Positions 25,621 to 34,338 of a DNA stretch of 64,000 nt are shown here, piece by piece. The first letter of the stretch is position 1. Every line of letters starts with the position of its first letter. The position numbers were made by a program, and so were the translations under genes. The DNA lies in the NCBI RefSeq assembly GCF_015831355.1, contig NZ_JADWYR010000001.1:744001-808000 (forward strand), read 5' to 3'. The notes below the pieces were generated by a model, which searched no databases, was not told the DNA's origin, and worked only from the letters and a program-made list of their open reading frames with translations. This DNA comes from Panacibacter microcysteis. GTDB lineage: Bacteria; Bacteroidota; Bacteroidia; Chitinophagales; Chitinophagaceae.

Positions 25621-26520
25621 TTATTGCTGCTTCAGTAACTGTGTACTTTCCTTTTTAAATGCAATAAAAATGACTATAATCGCCATAGCAGCAATCACGC
25701 CGTAATAATAAGGGTAGGTATCATCCATGGCATCAGGGGTAAGTTTGCCGGAACGGCTGAGGCTGTACAAGACCGTTACACCAAATGCATTGTTCAGAAA
25801 ATGCGCTATTACCGGCAGCCATAAATTTTTGCTGTAATGAAAAATATAGCCCAGTAAAAAACCAAGGAACAGCCGTGGTAAAAAGCCAAAAAAAGACAAG
25901 TGTACTGCACTAAAAATAATGCTGGTAATAAGTATACCGGCAAAAGCACTTCCTGTTCCTTTTACCAGTATTTGTTGCATACAACCGCGGAAAAACATTT
26001 CTTCAAATAAAGCCGGTGTTATTGCGAGTATCAGCAGTGTAAAGAGGTAGTCGTTTACATTTTTCATGTTGGCAATACTCATTACCTGCTTGCTGTAATT
26101 TTCTTCCCAAACTTTGAATTTTTGGTTAAGTTCTTCAGTTAATGGTATCATCCTGTTCAATTCTCCCAAAGCGCCGCCAAGCGCTATACCTGCTACGATC
26201 ATCAGCACTACCAGGAAAACCTGCTTGCCACTCATGGTCTCATTGTAGCCAAGTTGTTCTACAGGTTTGGGACCGCTGATGGCAGCCACCGCCAGTGCAG
26301 GTACACCCCACATAAGAAAGGAAGAAAAGATCTGCAGCACCCTTATAAAATCTATGTTCCTGGGTTCAAACATCGCTGTAGATAAATCCTCCAGTGGTAT
26401 ATTCAGTGCATACCTTGCCAGTAACCCCATTATCAAAGAAAGCAGTACCATGCCCACACCAACAAAACCAATCAATAAGGCAAACTGGCCAATAGAATTC
26501 AACTTTTGATTACTGAGCAT
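25621..26520 (-). CDS. CPBP-family intramembrane metalloprotease
   Basis: The 299-residue polytopic membrane protein carries the three CPBP/Rce1-like motifs: EEMFFRG (catalytic Glu pair and Arg), the His in IFSAVHLSFFG, and HFLNNAFG. Two additional N-terminal membrane segments precede the core. Family members cleave prenylated proteins or bacteriocin-related peptides, and the substrate here is unknown. It is divergent from dusB. Confidence 0.85.
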   Translation of the reverse strand: MLSNQKLNSIGQFALLIGFVGVGMVLLSLIMGLLARYALNIPLEDLSTAMFEPRNIDFIRVLQIFSSFLMWGVPALAVAAISGPKPVEQLGYNETMSGKQVFLVVLMIVAGIALGGALGELNRMIPLTEELNQKFKVWEENYSKQVMSIANMKNVNDYLFTLLILAITPALFEEMFFRGCMQQILVKGTGSAFAGILITSIIFSAVHLSFFGFLPRLFLGFLLGYIFHYSKNLWLPVIAHFLNNAFGVTVLYSLSRSGKLTPDAMDDTYPYYYGVIAAMAIIVIFIAFKKESTQLLKQQ

Positions 26521-26604
26521 ACCATTTGTTTATAAGGCTGTAAATTTGCAACTCATTTTTGAGAGTAGCAGGTTTTAGCTGCACTCTTATTGAAATTTAT
26601 TTGA

Positions 26605-27642
26605 ATGGTTAAAATTGGCAATATTGAGCTTCCAACATTTCCACTACTGCTGGCGCCGATGGAAGATGTAAGCGATCCGCCTTTTCGTGCGGTGTGTAAA
26701 GACAATGGTGCAGACCTTATGTACACTGAATTTATCAGCAGTGAAGGTCTTATTCGCGATGCTATAAAAAGCCGCCATAAGCTCGACATTTTCGATTACG
26801 AAAAACCCATCGGCATACAGATTTTTGGCGGCGATGAAGAAGCCATGGCCCTTAGCGCAAGGATCGTGGAAACAGTTCAGCCAGATCTTGTCGATATTAA
26901 TTTTGGTTGCCCCGTAAAAAAAGTAGTAAGTAAAGGTGCCGGGGCAGGCGTGCTGAAAGACCTGCCATTAATGACAAGGCTTACAGAAGCCGTGGTAAAA
27001 AGTACCTTACTTCCCGTTACGGTGAAAACTCGTTTGGGGTGGGATGATCATTCCAGAAATATAGAAGAGGTGGCAGAGCGCTTGCAGGATGTTGGCATAC
27101 AGGCACTGGCAATTCATGGCCGCACAAGAACCCAGATGTATAAAGGCGAAGCAGATTGGACGCTGATTGCCAAAGTAAAAGAAAACCCCCGCATCAAAAT
27201 ACCCATTTTTGGCAATGGTGATATAGATAGCCCCGAGAAAGCACTGGCATACAAAAACCGTTACGGTGTAGATGGTATCATGATTGGCCGTGCCGCTATT
27301 GGCTACCCCTGGATATTTAATGAGATAAAGCATTACATGGCTACCGGCAGCCATTTACCCGCACCATCATTGCAACAGCGCATACAGGTCATCAGTAAAC
27401 ATCTCCATAAATCTGTACAATGGAAAGGCCCTATCGTCGGCATTAACGAAATGCGCCGCCATTACGCCAATTACCTGAAAGGTATGCCTGGTATAAAAGA
27501 ATACCGCAACAGGCTTGTTATTCTTAAAACAGTAGAAGAAATTGATGAGGTACTGGCAGAAATAGCCGGTAAATACGAAGGCTTCGAGTTTGAGAAAACA
27601 CCGATAGAACTGATCAACTACCACGAAAAATGCCCTTTGTAA
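26605..27642 (+). CDS. dusB: tRNA-dihydrouridine synthase B-type
   Basis: The 345-residue FMN enzyme reduces uridines in tRNA. It opens with PLLLAPMEDVSDPPFRAVCKDNGADLMYTEF and has INFGCPVKKVVSKGAGAGVL, LAIHGRTRTQMYKGEADW and IFGNGDIDSPEKA, all typical of DusB. The conserved active-site Cys of the GCPxxKV motif is present. The frame is complete and the start fits homologues. Confidence 0.92.
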   Translation: MVKIGNIELPTFPLLLAPMEDVSDPPFRAVCKDNGADLMYTEFISSEGLIRDAIKSRHKLDIFDYEKPIGIQIFGGDEEAMALSARIVETVQPDLVDINFGCPVKKVVSKGAGAGVLKDLPLMTRLTEAVVKSTLLPVTVKTRLGWDDHSRNIEEVAERLQDVGIQALAIHGRTRTQMYKGEADWTLIAKVKENPRIKIPIFGNGDIDSPEKALAYKNRYGVDGIMIGRAAIGYPWIFNEIKHYMATGSHLPAPSLQQRIQVISKHLHKSVQWKGPIVGINEMRRHYANYLKGMPGIKEYRNRLVILKTVEEIDEVLAEIAGKYEGFEFEKTPIELINYHEKCPL

Positions 27643-27680
27643 ATATGTGCTGCCGGCTGCATTGCTACTATTGAGCTTCC

Positions 27681-27700
27681 GTTGTGTCACTCACTTGTAC
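27681..27700 (-). repeat. Dispersed intergenic repeat, core type A, copy 11
   Basis: Exact core GTTGTGTCACTCACTTGTAC, preceded by GCCGGCTGCATTGCTACTAT and TGAGCTTCC. It begins 38 bases after the dusB stop and is shared with the convergent gene at 27727. Confidence 0.93.
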
Positions 27701-27726
27701 ATTCTGTTCATGTGTGGGCATTGCAC

Positions 27727-28248
27727 TCACATCTTCATTTTCTGCAGGAAGGTTTTTATGCCATTTGTATAGTCGTGTGCCCTTTTCTCAGCAATAAAAT
27801 CTGCCCCGAGCATTATGGCTGCCTCTATAGCAAGCGCCACGCCAATGCCCGTTATTAACTGCTTTTCAGGGTTGCTTCTATAAACAAGTGCCAATACAAC
27901 ACCTGCCACCAGCAGAATGATTTCTGTCCACCGGTAGGTAACGAAATTTTTGTTTACTTCTTCCATCCGGGGCAATTCCTGTTGTTGCACTTTTAATGGA
28001 TCTGTTTCAAAGGCATACACCATATCTGTCCGCTGTTTATCACTTCTTGCAAAAACAGTATAACCTACAATCACCTGTATAAGCGCAATCAAAATCAACG
28101 GTATTGCAGCACCTTTCCAGAACGGTGTTTTCCAGTAAAGCAAGCCAACCAAAGCTATGCTGATAGCGGCTATACCAAGTAAGATGAATAAAAGGCTTTC
28201 CTGCTTTTCTGCAATAAAATATTTTTCAATATCGGTTTTGGTAAACAT
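27727..28248 (-). CDS. Membrane protein, unknown
   Basis: The 173-residue protein, from the ATG at 28248 (MFTKTDIEKYFIAEKQ), has four hydrophobic segments: two near the N-terminus around a short loop, then two after about residue 110. The segment between them is soluble (DPLKVQQQELPRMEEV). A longer frame to 28296 would run into the upstream gene and adds no conserved-looking sequence. No family recognised. Confidence 0.65.
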   Translation of the reverse strand: MFTKTDIEKYFIAEKQESLLFILLGIAAISIALVGLLYWKTPFWKGAAIPLILIALIQVIVGYTVFARSDKQRTDMVYAFETDPLKVQQQELPRMEEVNKNFVTYRWTEIILLVAGVVLALVYRSNPEKQLITGIGVALAIEAAIMLGADFIAEKRAHDYTNGIKTFLQKMKM

Positions 28249-28288
28249 GCCCCGGCAGTTTTTATAAAGATAAATCTTTACATGTAAA

Positions 28289-28924
28289 CTATTCAATTAC
28301 ATCTGCCAGCTCAACCGGTGCTACGGCACTGCTGTAAAAATTTACCAGCTCACCATCTTCATTTACCAGGTATTTACAAAAGTTCCATGTGGGCTCCTGG
28401 TCGTTCCAGCCATTCTTCGTTTTGTCTGAAAGCCACTTGAAAACATCGTTTTGCCCGGGCTTTTTAATAACCGTGCTTTTTGCCATTAAAGGGAAAGTAA
28501 CACCATAATTAACCTGGCAAAAACTGGCTATTTCTTCATTACTGCCCTTTTCCTGCTCACCAAAATCATTTGCGGGAAAACCCAGTATTACAAGCTTGTC
28601 TTTGTATTGCGTGTACAGCTTTTCAAGGTCTGCATATTGTGGCGTATAGCCGCAGTCACTTGCCGTATTTACCAGTAAAACTTTTTTACCACGGAACTGT
28701 TCAAAACTCATTGCTTCTCCTTTATTGTTTTTTGCACTCAGGGAATAAAATGAAATGGCAGGTTGCATAACGGTTGTATTATTATTTACTTTTTTTGGTT
28801 TACCTAATTTCATTAATACCGGGTAAAATACCCGCATCAGCGATTGCCTGAAAGTCATATCTTCTTTTTTAACGGTTACTAAAACAACAGCAATTATACC
28901 AACAACTACAACAAGCTTTTTCAT
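28289..28924 (-). CDS. Membrane-anchored glutathione peroxidase-like protein
   Basis: The 211-residue protein, starting at the ATG at 28924, begins with a hydrophobic anchor (KKLVVVVGIIAVVLVTV). The peroxidase domain has the peroxidatic Cys in VNTASDCGYTPQY, the Gln/Trp partners in LGFPANDFG and WNFCKYLVNEDG, and KWLSDKTKNGW. It is the thioredoxin-dependent cysteine type and probably reduces lipid or organic hydroperoxides at the cell envelope. The 105-base in-frame extension to 29029 runs into a dispersed repeat and is discarded. Confidence 0.87.
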   Translation of the reverse strand: MKKLVVVVGIIAVVLVTVKKEDMTFRQSLMRVFYPVLMKLGKPKKVNNNTTVMQPAISFYSLSAKNNKGEAMSFEQFRGKKVLLVNTASDCGYTPQYADLEKLYTQYKDKLVILGFPANDFGEQEKGSNEEIASFCQVNYGVTFPLMAKSTVIKKPGQNDVFKWLSDKTKNGWNDQEPTWNFCKYLVNEDGELVNFYSSAVAPVELADVIE

Positions 28925-29010
28925 TATACTGTTTTGTTGTAAAGAAAATACCAGGCCGGTTGTGTGTAACAAACGAAAGTTGTGCCGGCGTTGCTGCCAA
29001 AAGTTATATA

Positions 29011-29030
29011 GTACAAGAGTGCGACGCAAG
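29011..29030 (+). repeat. Dispersed intergenic repeat, core type B, copy 12
   Basis: GTACAAGAGTGCGACGCAAG: 19 of 20 positions of type B (last C changed to G). The flank GAACGATGCCATGCAATACA follows, and the aldehyde dehydrogenase stop is 42 bases on. Confidence 0.88.
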
Positions 29031-29072
29031 GAACGATGCCATGCAATACAACTGCCGGGTACATCATTGCCT

Positions 29073-30452
29073 TTACCGGATTATCCACTTCAGCAACTTC
29101 AGCTTTCCCTGGAACGGCGGATATTTTATAGCCGGGTCGAACCATGTGGGTGTTTTCATAACGGCCTTTTTATGACTGAAGGTATTGAATGAAAACCTGC
29201 CATGGTAGTGGCCTGTACCACTAAAACCTCTTCCGCCAAAAGGCAGGTTATAATTGGTTAAATGCAGGCTTGCATTGTTGATACAGCCACCGCCAAATGC
29301 AACCCCGGAAACCCACTCCTGCGCTGTTTGATCACTTTCTGTAAACACATAAAAAGCCAGTGGGTTTTTGTGTTGTGCCACAATATTCAACGCCGCTGCT
29401 TTGGATGTAAAAGCAATTATTGGCAAAATGGGACCAAAAATCTCCTCCTGCATTACGGGTGCCGTTAAAGCAGGCTCATCCAGCAAGGTTGGTGCTATAA
29501 AAAGACCAGCGCGGTCAAAACTGCCACCGTAAATGATTTTTTCGTTTGCGAGATAACCGGTTAGCCGGTCAAATTGTTTTTCGTTGATGATCTTTCCATA
29601 ACCCGCGGCAGCGGCAGCATTGCCTGTATAAAATTGTTCAATGGCCTGCTGCAATGCTGCAGTAAGTTGTGCTTTTACGGATGCATGTACCAAAATGTAA
29701 TCCGGCGCCACACACATCTGCCCGCAATTGGAAAACTTTGTCATGGCTATTCTTTTGGCAGCTACCTGTATATTGGCGTCTGCCTCTACAATACAGGGGC
29801 TTTTGCCACCCAGCTCCAATGTTACGGGCACCAGGTTTTTAGCCGCCATGCCATAAATAATTTTACCAACCGTTGTGCTACCGGTATAAAATACGTGATC
29901 AAACACGAAACTGTTCATCATTGCCGGAACAACAGCCGCCCCGTCTCCTTCTACATACAACACATATTTTTCATCAAATGCTCTGGCCACAATATCTTTC
30001 ATTACCCTTGCGGTGGCAGGCGCAAATTCGCTTGGTTTCAGCACCACACAATTGCCTGCTGCTATAGCGCCAATTAACGGGGTAAACAAGAGCTGAAACG
30101 GGTAATTCCACGGCCCGATGATTAATACAACACCAAGCGGTTCGTTCATGACATAACTCGAAGACGGCATATTGAGCAGGTTGGTAGATACCTTTTCAGG
30201 CTTCATCCACCGGGAAAGATTACGTATAGCATCATTTAGCTCGGTTATAAAAAAACCTGTTTCTGTAACCCAGGTTTCTTCCCTGCTTTTCTTAAGATCT
30301 GTATACAGTGCTTCGTACAACGCATCTTCGTGCTGCAAAACGATATTTTTCAGTTGCAGCAACTGCTGTTTCCTGAACGCAAATGTTTTGGTGGCGCCGC
30401 TGTTGTAAAAGCTGCGCATTGTTTCGAGTTTGTCCTCTAAAGCATTGATCAT
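29073..30452 (-). CDS. Aldehyde dehydrogenase (class 3-like)
   Basis: The 459-residue NAD(P)-dependent enzyme oxidises aldehydes to acids. The family core is complete: WNYPFQLLFTPLIGAIAAGNCVVLKPSE (cofactor binding), VFYTGSTTVGK, the general-base Glu in TLELGGKSP and the catalytic Cys in NCGQMCVAPD. The length and the C-terminal segment resemble ALDH3-type fatty-aldehyde dehydrogenases. It is soluble, with no signal peptide. The aminotransferase gene upstream lies on the same strand but is separated by a repeat. Confidence 0.9.
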   Translation of the reverse strand: MINALEDKLETMRSFYNSGATKTFAFRKQQLLQLKNIVLQHEDALYEALYTDLKKSREETWVTETGFFITELNDAIRNLSRWMKPEKVSTNLLNMPSSSYVMNEPLGVVLIIGPWNYPFQLLFTPLIGAIAAGNCVVLKPSEFAPATARVMKDIVARAFDEKYVLYVEGDGAAVVPAMMNSFVFDHVFYTGSTTVGKIIYGMAAKNLVPVTLELGGKSPCIVEADANIQVAAKRIAMTKFSNCGQMCVAPDYILVHASVKAQLTAALQQAIEQFYTGNAAAAAGYGKIINEKQFDRLTGYLANEKIIYGGSFDRAGLFIAPTLLDEPALTAPVMQEEIFGPILPIIAFTSKAAALNIVAQHKNPLAFYVFTESDQTAQEWVSGVAFGGGCINNASLHLTNYNLPFGGRGFSGTGHYHGRFSFNTFSHKKAVMKTPTWFDPAIKYPPFQGKLKLLKWIIR

Positions 30453-30513
30453 ACCGCAGAAATGTAAGGAGTAAATATTATGAGCCAGGCTGTAAGTTAT
30501 GTATTAAGCTTCC

Positions 30514-30533
30514 GTTGCGTCGCACTCTTGTAC
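30514..30533 (-). repeat. Dispersed intergenic repeat, core type B, copy 13
   Basis: Core GTTGCGTCGCACTCTTGTAC, outer flank ATGAGCCAGGCTGTAAGTTA and AAGCTTCC, inner flank TGTATCACTTTATTCAGCTG, 61 bases upstream of the aldehyde dehydrogenase start. Confidence 0.92.
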
Positions 30534-30622
30534 TGTATCACTTTATTCAGCTGCTCCGGGTGCAACAACGTTATAAAGCTTTGGCAGGTTTTTACCGGCA
30601 ATAGCACCTGTCAAAGCATGGT

Positions 30623-31813
30623 TTATGCGCTGCACACCTCATCGATCGCTTCAATGATCTTGTTACAGGCTTCAACCAATTGTTTTTCTGTAATAAGTAG
30701 CGGTGGGGCAATGCGCAACCTGTTTGGTGCAAACAAAAACCAGTCGGTAATCAGCCCTCTTGCAATACATTGGTGAATAACTTTTCTATTGGTTTCAAAA
30801 CTGTCAAATTCCACTGCCGCCCATAAACCCGCGGTAGTTACATTTATAATGTCAGTGTGTACCAGGTGCTGCTTCAGTATAGCTTCTTTTTGTAAAACAT
30901 CTTCGCACATTTTATTGTCCAGCAGTACTTCCAACGCCGCTTTACCGGCTGCACAAGATACCGGGTGACCACCAAATGTGGTAATGTGGCCCAGTACGGG
31001 ATCATGGGTTAACAACTGCATAAGCTGCCGGCCGGCTATAAACGCACCCAATGGCATACCGCCACCAAGCGCTTTGCCCAACAAAAGTATGTCGGGCACT
31101 ACGCCATATTGCTCAAAGGCCCACAAAGAACCCGTTCTGCCAAAGCCGGCCTGTATTTCATCAAGTATCAATAAAGTACCGGTCTCAATACATCGCTGCC
31201 TGATAAGCTGTAACCAACCCGGCGGAGATTTTGTTATTCCACTTTCTGCCTGTACAGTTTCCAATATTATGCAAGCTGTATGGTTGTCGATGGCATGAAT
31301 GGCCGCGCTGCTGCCATAATCAAAATGGTACACATCGGGCAGCAGCGGCCGGAAGGCATTTTTAAAATATTCATCGCCCATAAGGCTTAGTGCACCCTGC
31401 GTGCTGCCATGATAACTTTTGTTGAATGCAATAATCTTTGACCGCCCGGTAGCTCGCTTGGCAAGTTTCATGGCGCCTTCTGTGGCTTCTGCGCCGCTGT
31501 TGGTAAAGTAAACGCTGTTAAGCGCCGGCGGCAGGTAATCAGTGAGCATTTTTGCATAAGCTACCTGTGGCGCTTCAATAAATTCGCCGTATACAATCAG
31601 GTGCATAAATTCGGCAGCCTGCTTTTGCACGGCTTCTACCACGCGCTGGTTTGAATGCCCGATATTGGCAACACTAAACCCTGCAATAAGATCAACATAT
31701 TCTTTTCCATTTACATCATACTGGTAAATGCCCGAGGCCTTTACCATTTCCAATGCTATTGGCCCGGGAGAGGTTTGGGCAACATGTTGCAGGAATAACT
31801 GACGATAATTCAT
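30623..31813 (-). CDS. Class III PLP-dependent aminotransferase
   Basis: The 396-residue enzyme belongs to the acetylornithine/ornithine/4-aminobutyrate aminotransferase group. Visible marks are YVDLIAGFSVANIGH, the PLP phosphate region VYFTNSGAEATEGAMKLA, the cofactor Asp in LLILDEIQAGFGRTG, the Schiff-base Lys in DILLLGKALGGGMPLGAF and HITTFGGHPVSCAAG. The exact substrate cannot be read from the sequence, and no arginine or lysine pathway genes are adjacent. Confidence 0.88.
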   Translation of the reverse strand: MNYRQLFLQHVAQTSPGPIALEMVKASGIYQYDVNGKEYVDLIAGFSVANIGHSNQRVVEAVQKQAAEFMHLIVYGEFIEAPQVAYAKMLTDYLPPALNSVYFTNSGAEATEGAMKLAKRATGRSKIIAFNKSYHGSTQGALSLMGDEYFKNAFRPLLPDVYHFDYGSSAAIHAIDNHTACIILETVQAESGITKSPPGWLQLIRQRCIETGTLLILDEIQAGFGRTGSLWAFEQYGVVPDILLLGKALGGGMPLGAFIAGRQLMQLLTHDPVLGHITTFGGHPVSCAAGKAALEVLLDNKMCEDVLQKEAILKQHLVHTDIINVTTAGLWAAVEFDSFETNRKVIHQCIARGLITDWFLFAPNRLRIAPPLLITEKQLVEACNKIIEAIDEVCSA

Positions 31814-31979
31814 TTAAATGATTGTTGGGAAAAATCAGCAACGAAGTTAGCTGAAGTTCGCCGATCAGGTTAAATTCGCAATGAACGGCGGGCCTGCTAT
31901 AAGACACCTGGCCTTAAAAGCTGGTGCCGCAACGTAAACACACGCAGATACACCCGGTGCAGCTGCATAAAGTGTTAGT

Positions 31980-31999
31980 GTACAAGTGTGCGACGCAAC
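31980..31999 (+). repeat. Dispersed intergenic repeat, intermediate core, copy 14
   Basis: GTACAAGTGTGCGACGCAAC is type B except at one position where it has the type A base. It sits 60 bases upstream of the carbonic anhydrase-like gene and ends with GCAGCCGGGGACATAAA. Confidence 0.9.
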
Positions 32000-32059
32000 A
32001 AAAGCATCATACCTGTTCTGCAGCCGGGGACATAAAAAAATTACAAAAAAGATTTACGT

Positions 32060-32590
32060 ATGGCTATTATATTACCTGTGCTTGGCAAAAACCCACAATT
32101 TGGCAGCAACTGCTTTGTAGCGCCCAATGCTGTTATTTGTGGTGATGTAATAATGGGAGACGATTGCAGTGTATGGTTTAACGCTGTAATAAGGGGTGAT
32201 GTACACTACATAAAAATGGGCAATAAGGTCAATGTTCAGGATGGGGCTGTTATTCACTGCACCTATGAGAAGAACCCGACGAATATTGGCAACAATGTAT
32301 CGATAGGCCATAATGCAATTGTACATGGCTGTAATGTGTACGACAATGTGCTGATTGGAATGGGCGCCATAGTAATGGACCGTTGTGAAATTCACAGCAA
32401 CTCAATTATTGCCGCCGGAGCAGTAGTGCTGGAAGGCACGATTGTGGAAGAAGGCAGTATTTATGCCGGGGTGCCTGCCAAAAAGGTAAAAGACATCTCC
32501 AGAGACCTTATTCATGGAGAAATTGACCGGATAGCGAATAATTATGTAAAATATTCTTCCTGGTTTTCTGATTTTAATGCAGCGAAATAA
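32060..32590 (+). CDS. Gamma-carbonic anhydrase-like hexapeptide protein
   Basis: The 176-residue left-handed beta-helix protein has hexapeptide repeats throughout: FNAVIRGDVHYIKMGNKVNVQDGAVIH, VSIGHNAIVHGC, GMGAIVMD, IAAGAVVLEG. The three histidines expected to bind zinc (in AVIHC, IGHNAIVHG) are present, as in the CamH/YrdA subgroup. Whether it has carbonic anhydrase activity is not known for most members. The start ATG at 32060 gives the common family N-terminus. Confidence 0.85.
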   Translation: MAIILPVLGKNPQFGSNCFVAPNAVICGDVIMGDDCSVWFNAVIRGDVHYIKMGNKVNVQDGAVIHCTYEKNPTNIGNNVSIGHNAIVHGCNVYDNVLIGMGAIVMDRCEIHSNSIIAAGAVVLEGTIVEEGSIYAGVPAKKVKDISRDLIHGEIDRIANNYVKYSSWFSDFNAAK

Positions 32591-32613
32591 AAAATACGTT
32601 GTCTAATATTGGT

Positions 32614-32695
32614 AAGGATAATTTCCAAAGAGCCATAACTAACTGCTTGTTTTTACTTTATATTAATATTCAAAGGAAGTTATCCTTATTTTTTT
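32614..32695 (+). terminator. Long-looped terminator or small structured RNA
   Basis: AAGGATAATTTCC (32614-32626) pairs over all 13 positions, with one G-U pair, with GGAAGTTATCCTT (32675-32687). It is followed at once by A and seven T. The 48-base loop is long for a plain terminator, so this could also be a short independent RNA. It lies 23 bases after the stop of the carbonic anhydrase-like gene. Confidence 0.6.
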
Positions 32696-32876
32696 GCACG
32701 AAATTTGCCATTATGAGAAGCCGGGGTCGTTGCTAATATTCTTAATTGCCTGCCTGAGATATCTACTGCGAACCCTAACCATCAGCAAACTTCTTTTATA
32801 AAAGAGCTGTTAGTGTAACGAACTTAATTCGTTGTTGAATTGTAATACAATTATAAGATATACAAACAGAATAACT

Positions 32877-33173
32877 ATGAAACCAAATGATTACAACACC
32901 ACTTTCAGTACCATTATTGACGACAGTGCAACGCTGCAACAATTTTATGTGCTTACAAACGAGCTAAGCCGCATAAGAAAAGTGCGTTTTACCTCGAAAC
33001 ATGATGAGGTAGATAACATTGAATGGAACTTTAAGTACCGTGGCTACCCGTTAAGCCTTAACTATAGTATTTATTCCGGCGTTACACTTACGCCGCAAAA
33101 CAGCACGGATAAAGATGCCAAGATGGTTATGGAGCTTGCCGGCAAACTTAAAGGTAAGGCCGCGCATCAGTAA
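32877..33173 (+). CDS. Small conserved-looking soluble protein, unknown
   Basis: The 98-residue protein starts at the ATG at 32877 (MKPNDYNTTFSTIIDD). A start at 32832 would add 15 residues and looks unlike coding sequence. Mixed alpha/beta composition: FYVLTNELSRIRKVRF, IEWNFKYRGYPLSLNYS, and a C-terminal helix VMELAGKLKG. I do not recognise the family. The last 7 bases overlap the convergent rsgA stop. Confidence 0.6.
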   Translation: MKPNDYNTTFSTIIDDSATLQQFYVLTNELSRIRKVRFTSKHDEVDNIEWNFKYRGYPLSLNYSIYSGVTLTPQNSTDKDAKMVMELAGKLKGKAAHQ

Positions 33174-34093
33174 TGCTTGTCTTCCATTGAATCGAGAATG
33201 TTACAATAACTGATGTAGCGTTCGATTGCAATTTTTTCTTCCTCTACAGCCTCTTTTACCGCACAGCCTGGTTCGTTGATGTGTATACAGTTGTTGAACT
33301 GGCAATTCTTTAGCATTTCCCGCATCTCAGGGTAATAGTGTGAAAGTTCCTGTTTGTCTATATCCGTAATACCAAATTCTCTTATACCGGGTGTATCAAT
33401 GATTTTACCACCAAATGGCAGATCAAACATTTCTGCAAAGGTGGTGGTATGCATGCCTTTACCACTCCAGCCACTTACTTCTTTTGTGCGCAATGCCAGG
33501 TCTGGAAAAATAGCATTGATAAAAGTAGATTTACCAACCCCACTATGGCCGCTTAACAGCGTTGTTTTGTCTTTAAGTGTTTCTTTCAACGCATCTATAC
33601 CAGTATTATTGGCGATGCTAGTAAGGAGTACTTTGTAGTTGATGGCCTCGTATATTGCTTTGCGTTCTTCAAAAACCTGTAATTCTTTTTTCTTATACAG
33701 GTCTGCTTTATTAAACACAATTACCGGCGGCACATGGTACGCTTCTGCAGCAACCAGAAACCTGTCGATAAACCCTTGCGAGGTACGCGGTTCTTTTAAC
33801 GTTGCAAAAAGCAGCAGCTGGTCGAGATTAGAAGCTACAATGTGGCGTTCCCTGTTTTGATGTGGTGTAGCCCGTGCAATATAATTGGCACGTGGGTAGA
33901 TTTGCGTGATTGTAACAGTTTGTTCTACTTCATTTTCCATTTCTACCTCTACCTGGTCGCCCACTGCGATGGGATTGGTGGAGGTAATGCCATCAATTTT
34001 AAATACACCTTTTATACGGGCATTCATTACTTTACCGGCATCATTCTTTACCACGTACCAGCTACCGGTAGACTTATAAACCAACGCTTTCAT
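33167..34093 (-). CDS. rsgA: Small-subunit ribosome biogenesis GTPase
   Basis: The 308-residue circularly permuted GTPase releases factors during late 30S maturation. After an OB-fold N-terminus, motifs come in permuted order: G4 FNKADLY, G1 GHSGVGKSTFINAI, G3 DTPGIREFG. A zinc-finger region follows with NCQFNNCIH and GCAVKEAV. Length is normal. It overlaps the tail of the small gene at 32877 by 7 bases in convergent orientation. Confidence 0.93.
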   Translation of the reverse strand: MKALVYKSTGSWYVVKNDAGKVMNARIKGVFKIDGITSTNPIAVGDQVEVEMENEVEQTVTITQIYPRANYIARATPHQNRERHIVASNLDQLLLFATLKEPRTSQGFIDRFLVAAEAYHVPPVIVFNKADLYKKKELQVFEERKAIYEAINYKVLLTSIANNTGIDALKETLKDKTTLLSGHSGVGKSTFINAIFPDLALRTKEVSGWSGKGMHTTTFAEMFDLPFGGKIIDTPGIREFGITDIDKQELSHYYPEMREMLKNCQFNNCIHINEPGCAVKEAVEEEKIAIERYISYCNILDSMEDKHY

Positions 34094-34238
34094 TACAACG
34101 AAGATACGTTGCGTTTAAGGTTGTACATAAATGGTGTGGTTTCTTTCCATAATGTTCTGCCAGCGGGGTATTGCCCAAGCACCAGGATAAAATAATGCAA
34201 AAAGGAGCGGCTTAGCAAATGCCGACTTATTTGTTGCC

Positions 34239-34258
34239 GTACAAGTGAGTGACACAAC
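34239..34258 (+). repeat. Dispersed intergenic repeat, core type A, copy 15
   Basis: Exact core GTACAAGTGAGTGACACAAC and flank CAAAGCTTAATAGTAGTATT, ending in CACATAAAAAAA, where the terminator of the large amidohydrolase begins. Confidence 0.92.
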
Positions 34259-34290
34259 CAAAGCTTAATAGTAGTATTGCAGCTTTGCAC

Positions 34291-34321
34291 ATAAAAAAAC
34301 CGCCGGTGATTACCGGCGGTT
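34291..34321 (-). terminator. Terminator of the propeller-amidohydrolase gene
   Basis: AACCGCCGGT (34298-34307) and ACCGGCGGTT (34312-34321) form a perfect 10-bp GC-rich stem around GATT. On the minus strand a run of seven T follows. It lies 17 bases after the stop codon. The T-run side is the CATAAAAAAA end of repeat copy 15, so the repeat has not disturbed it. Confidence 0.9.
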
Positions 34322-34338
34322 ATATAGAGTAGCAAAGT

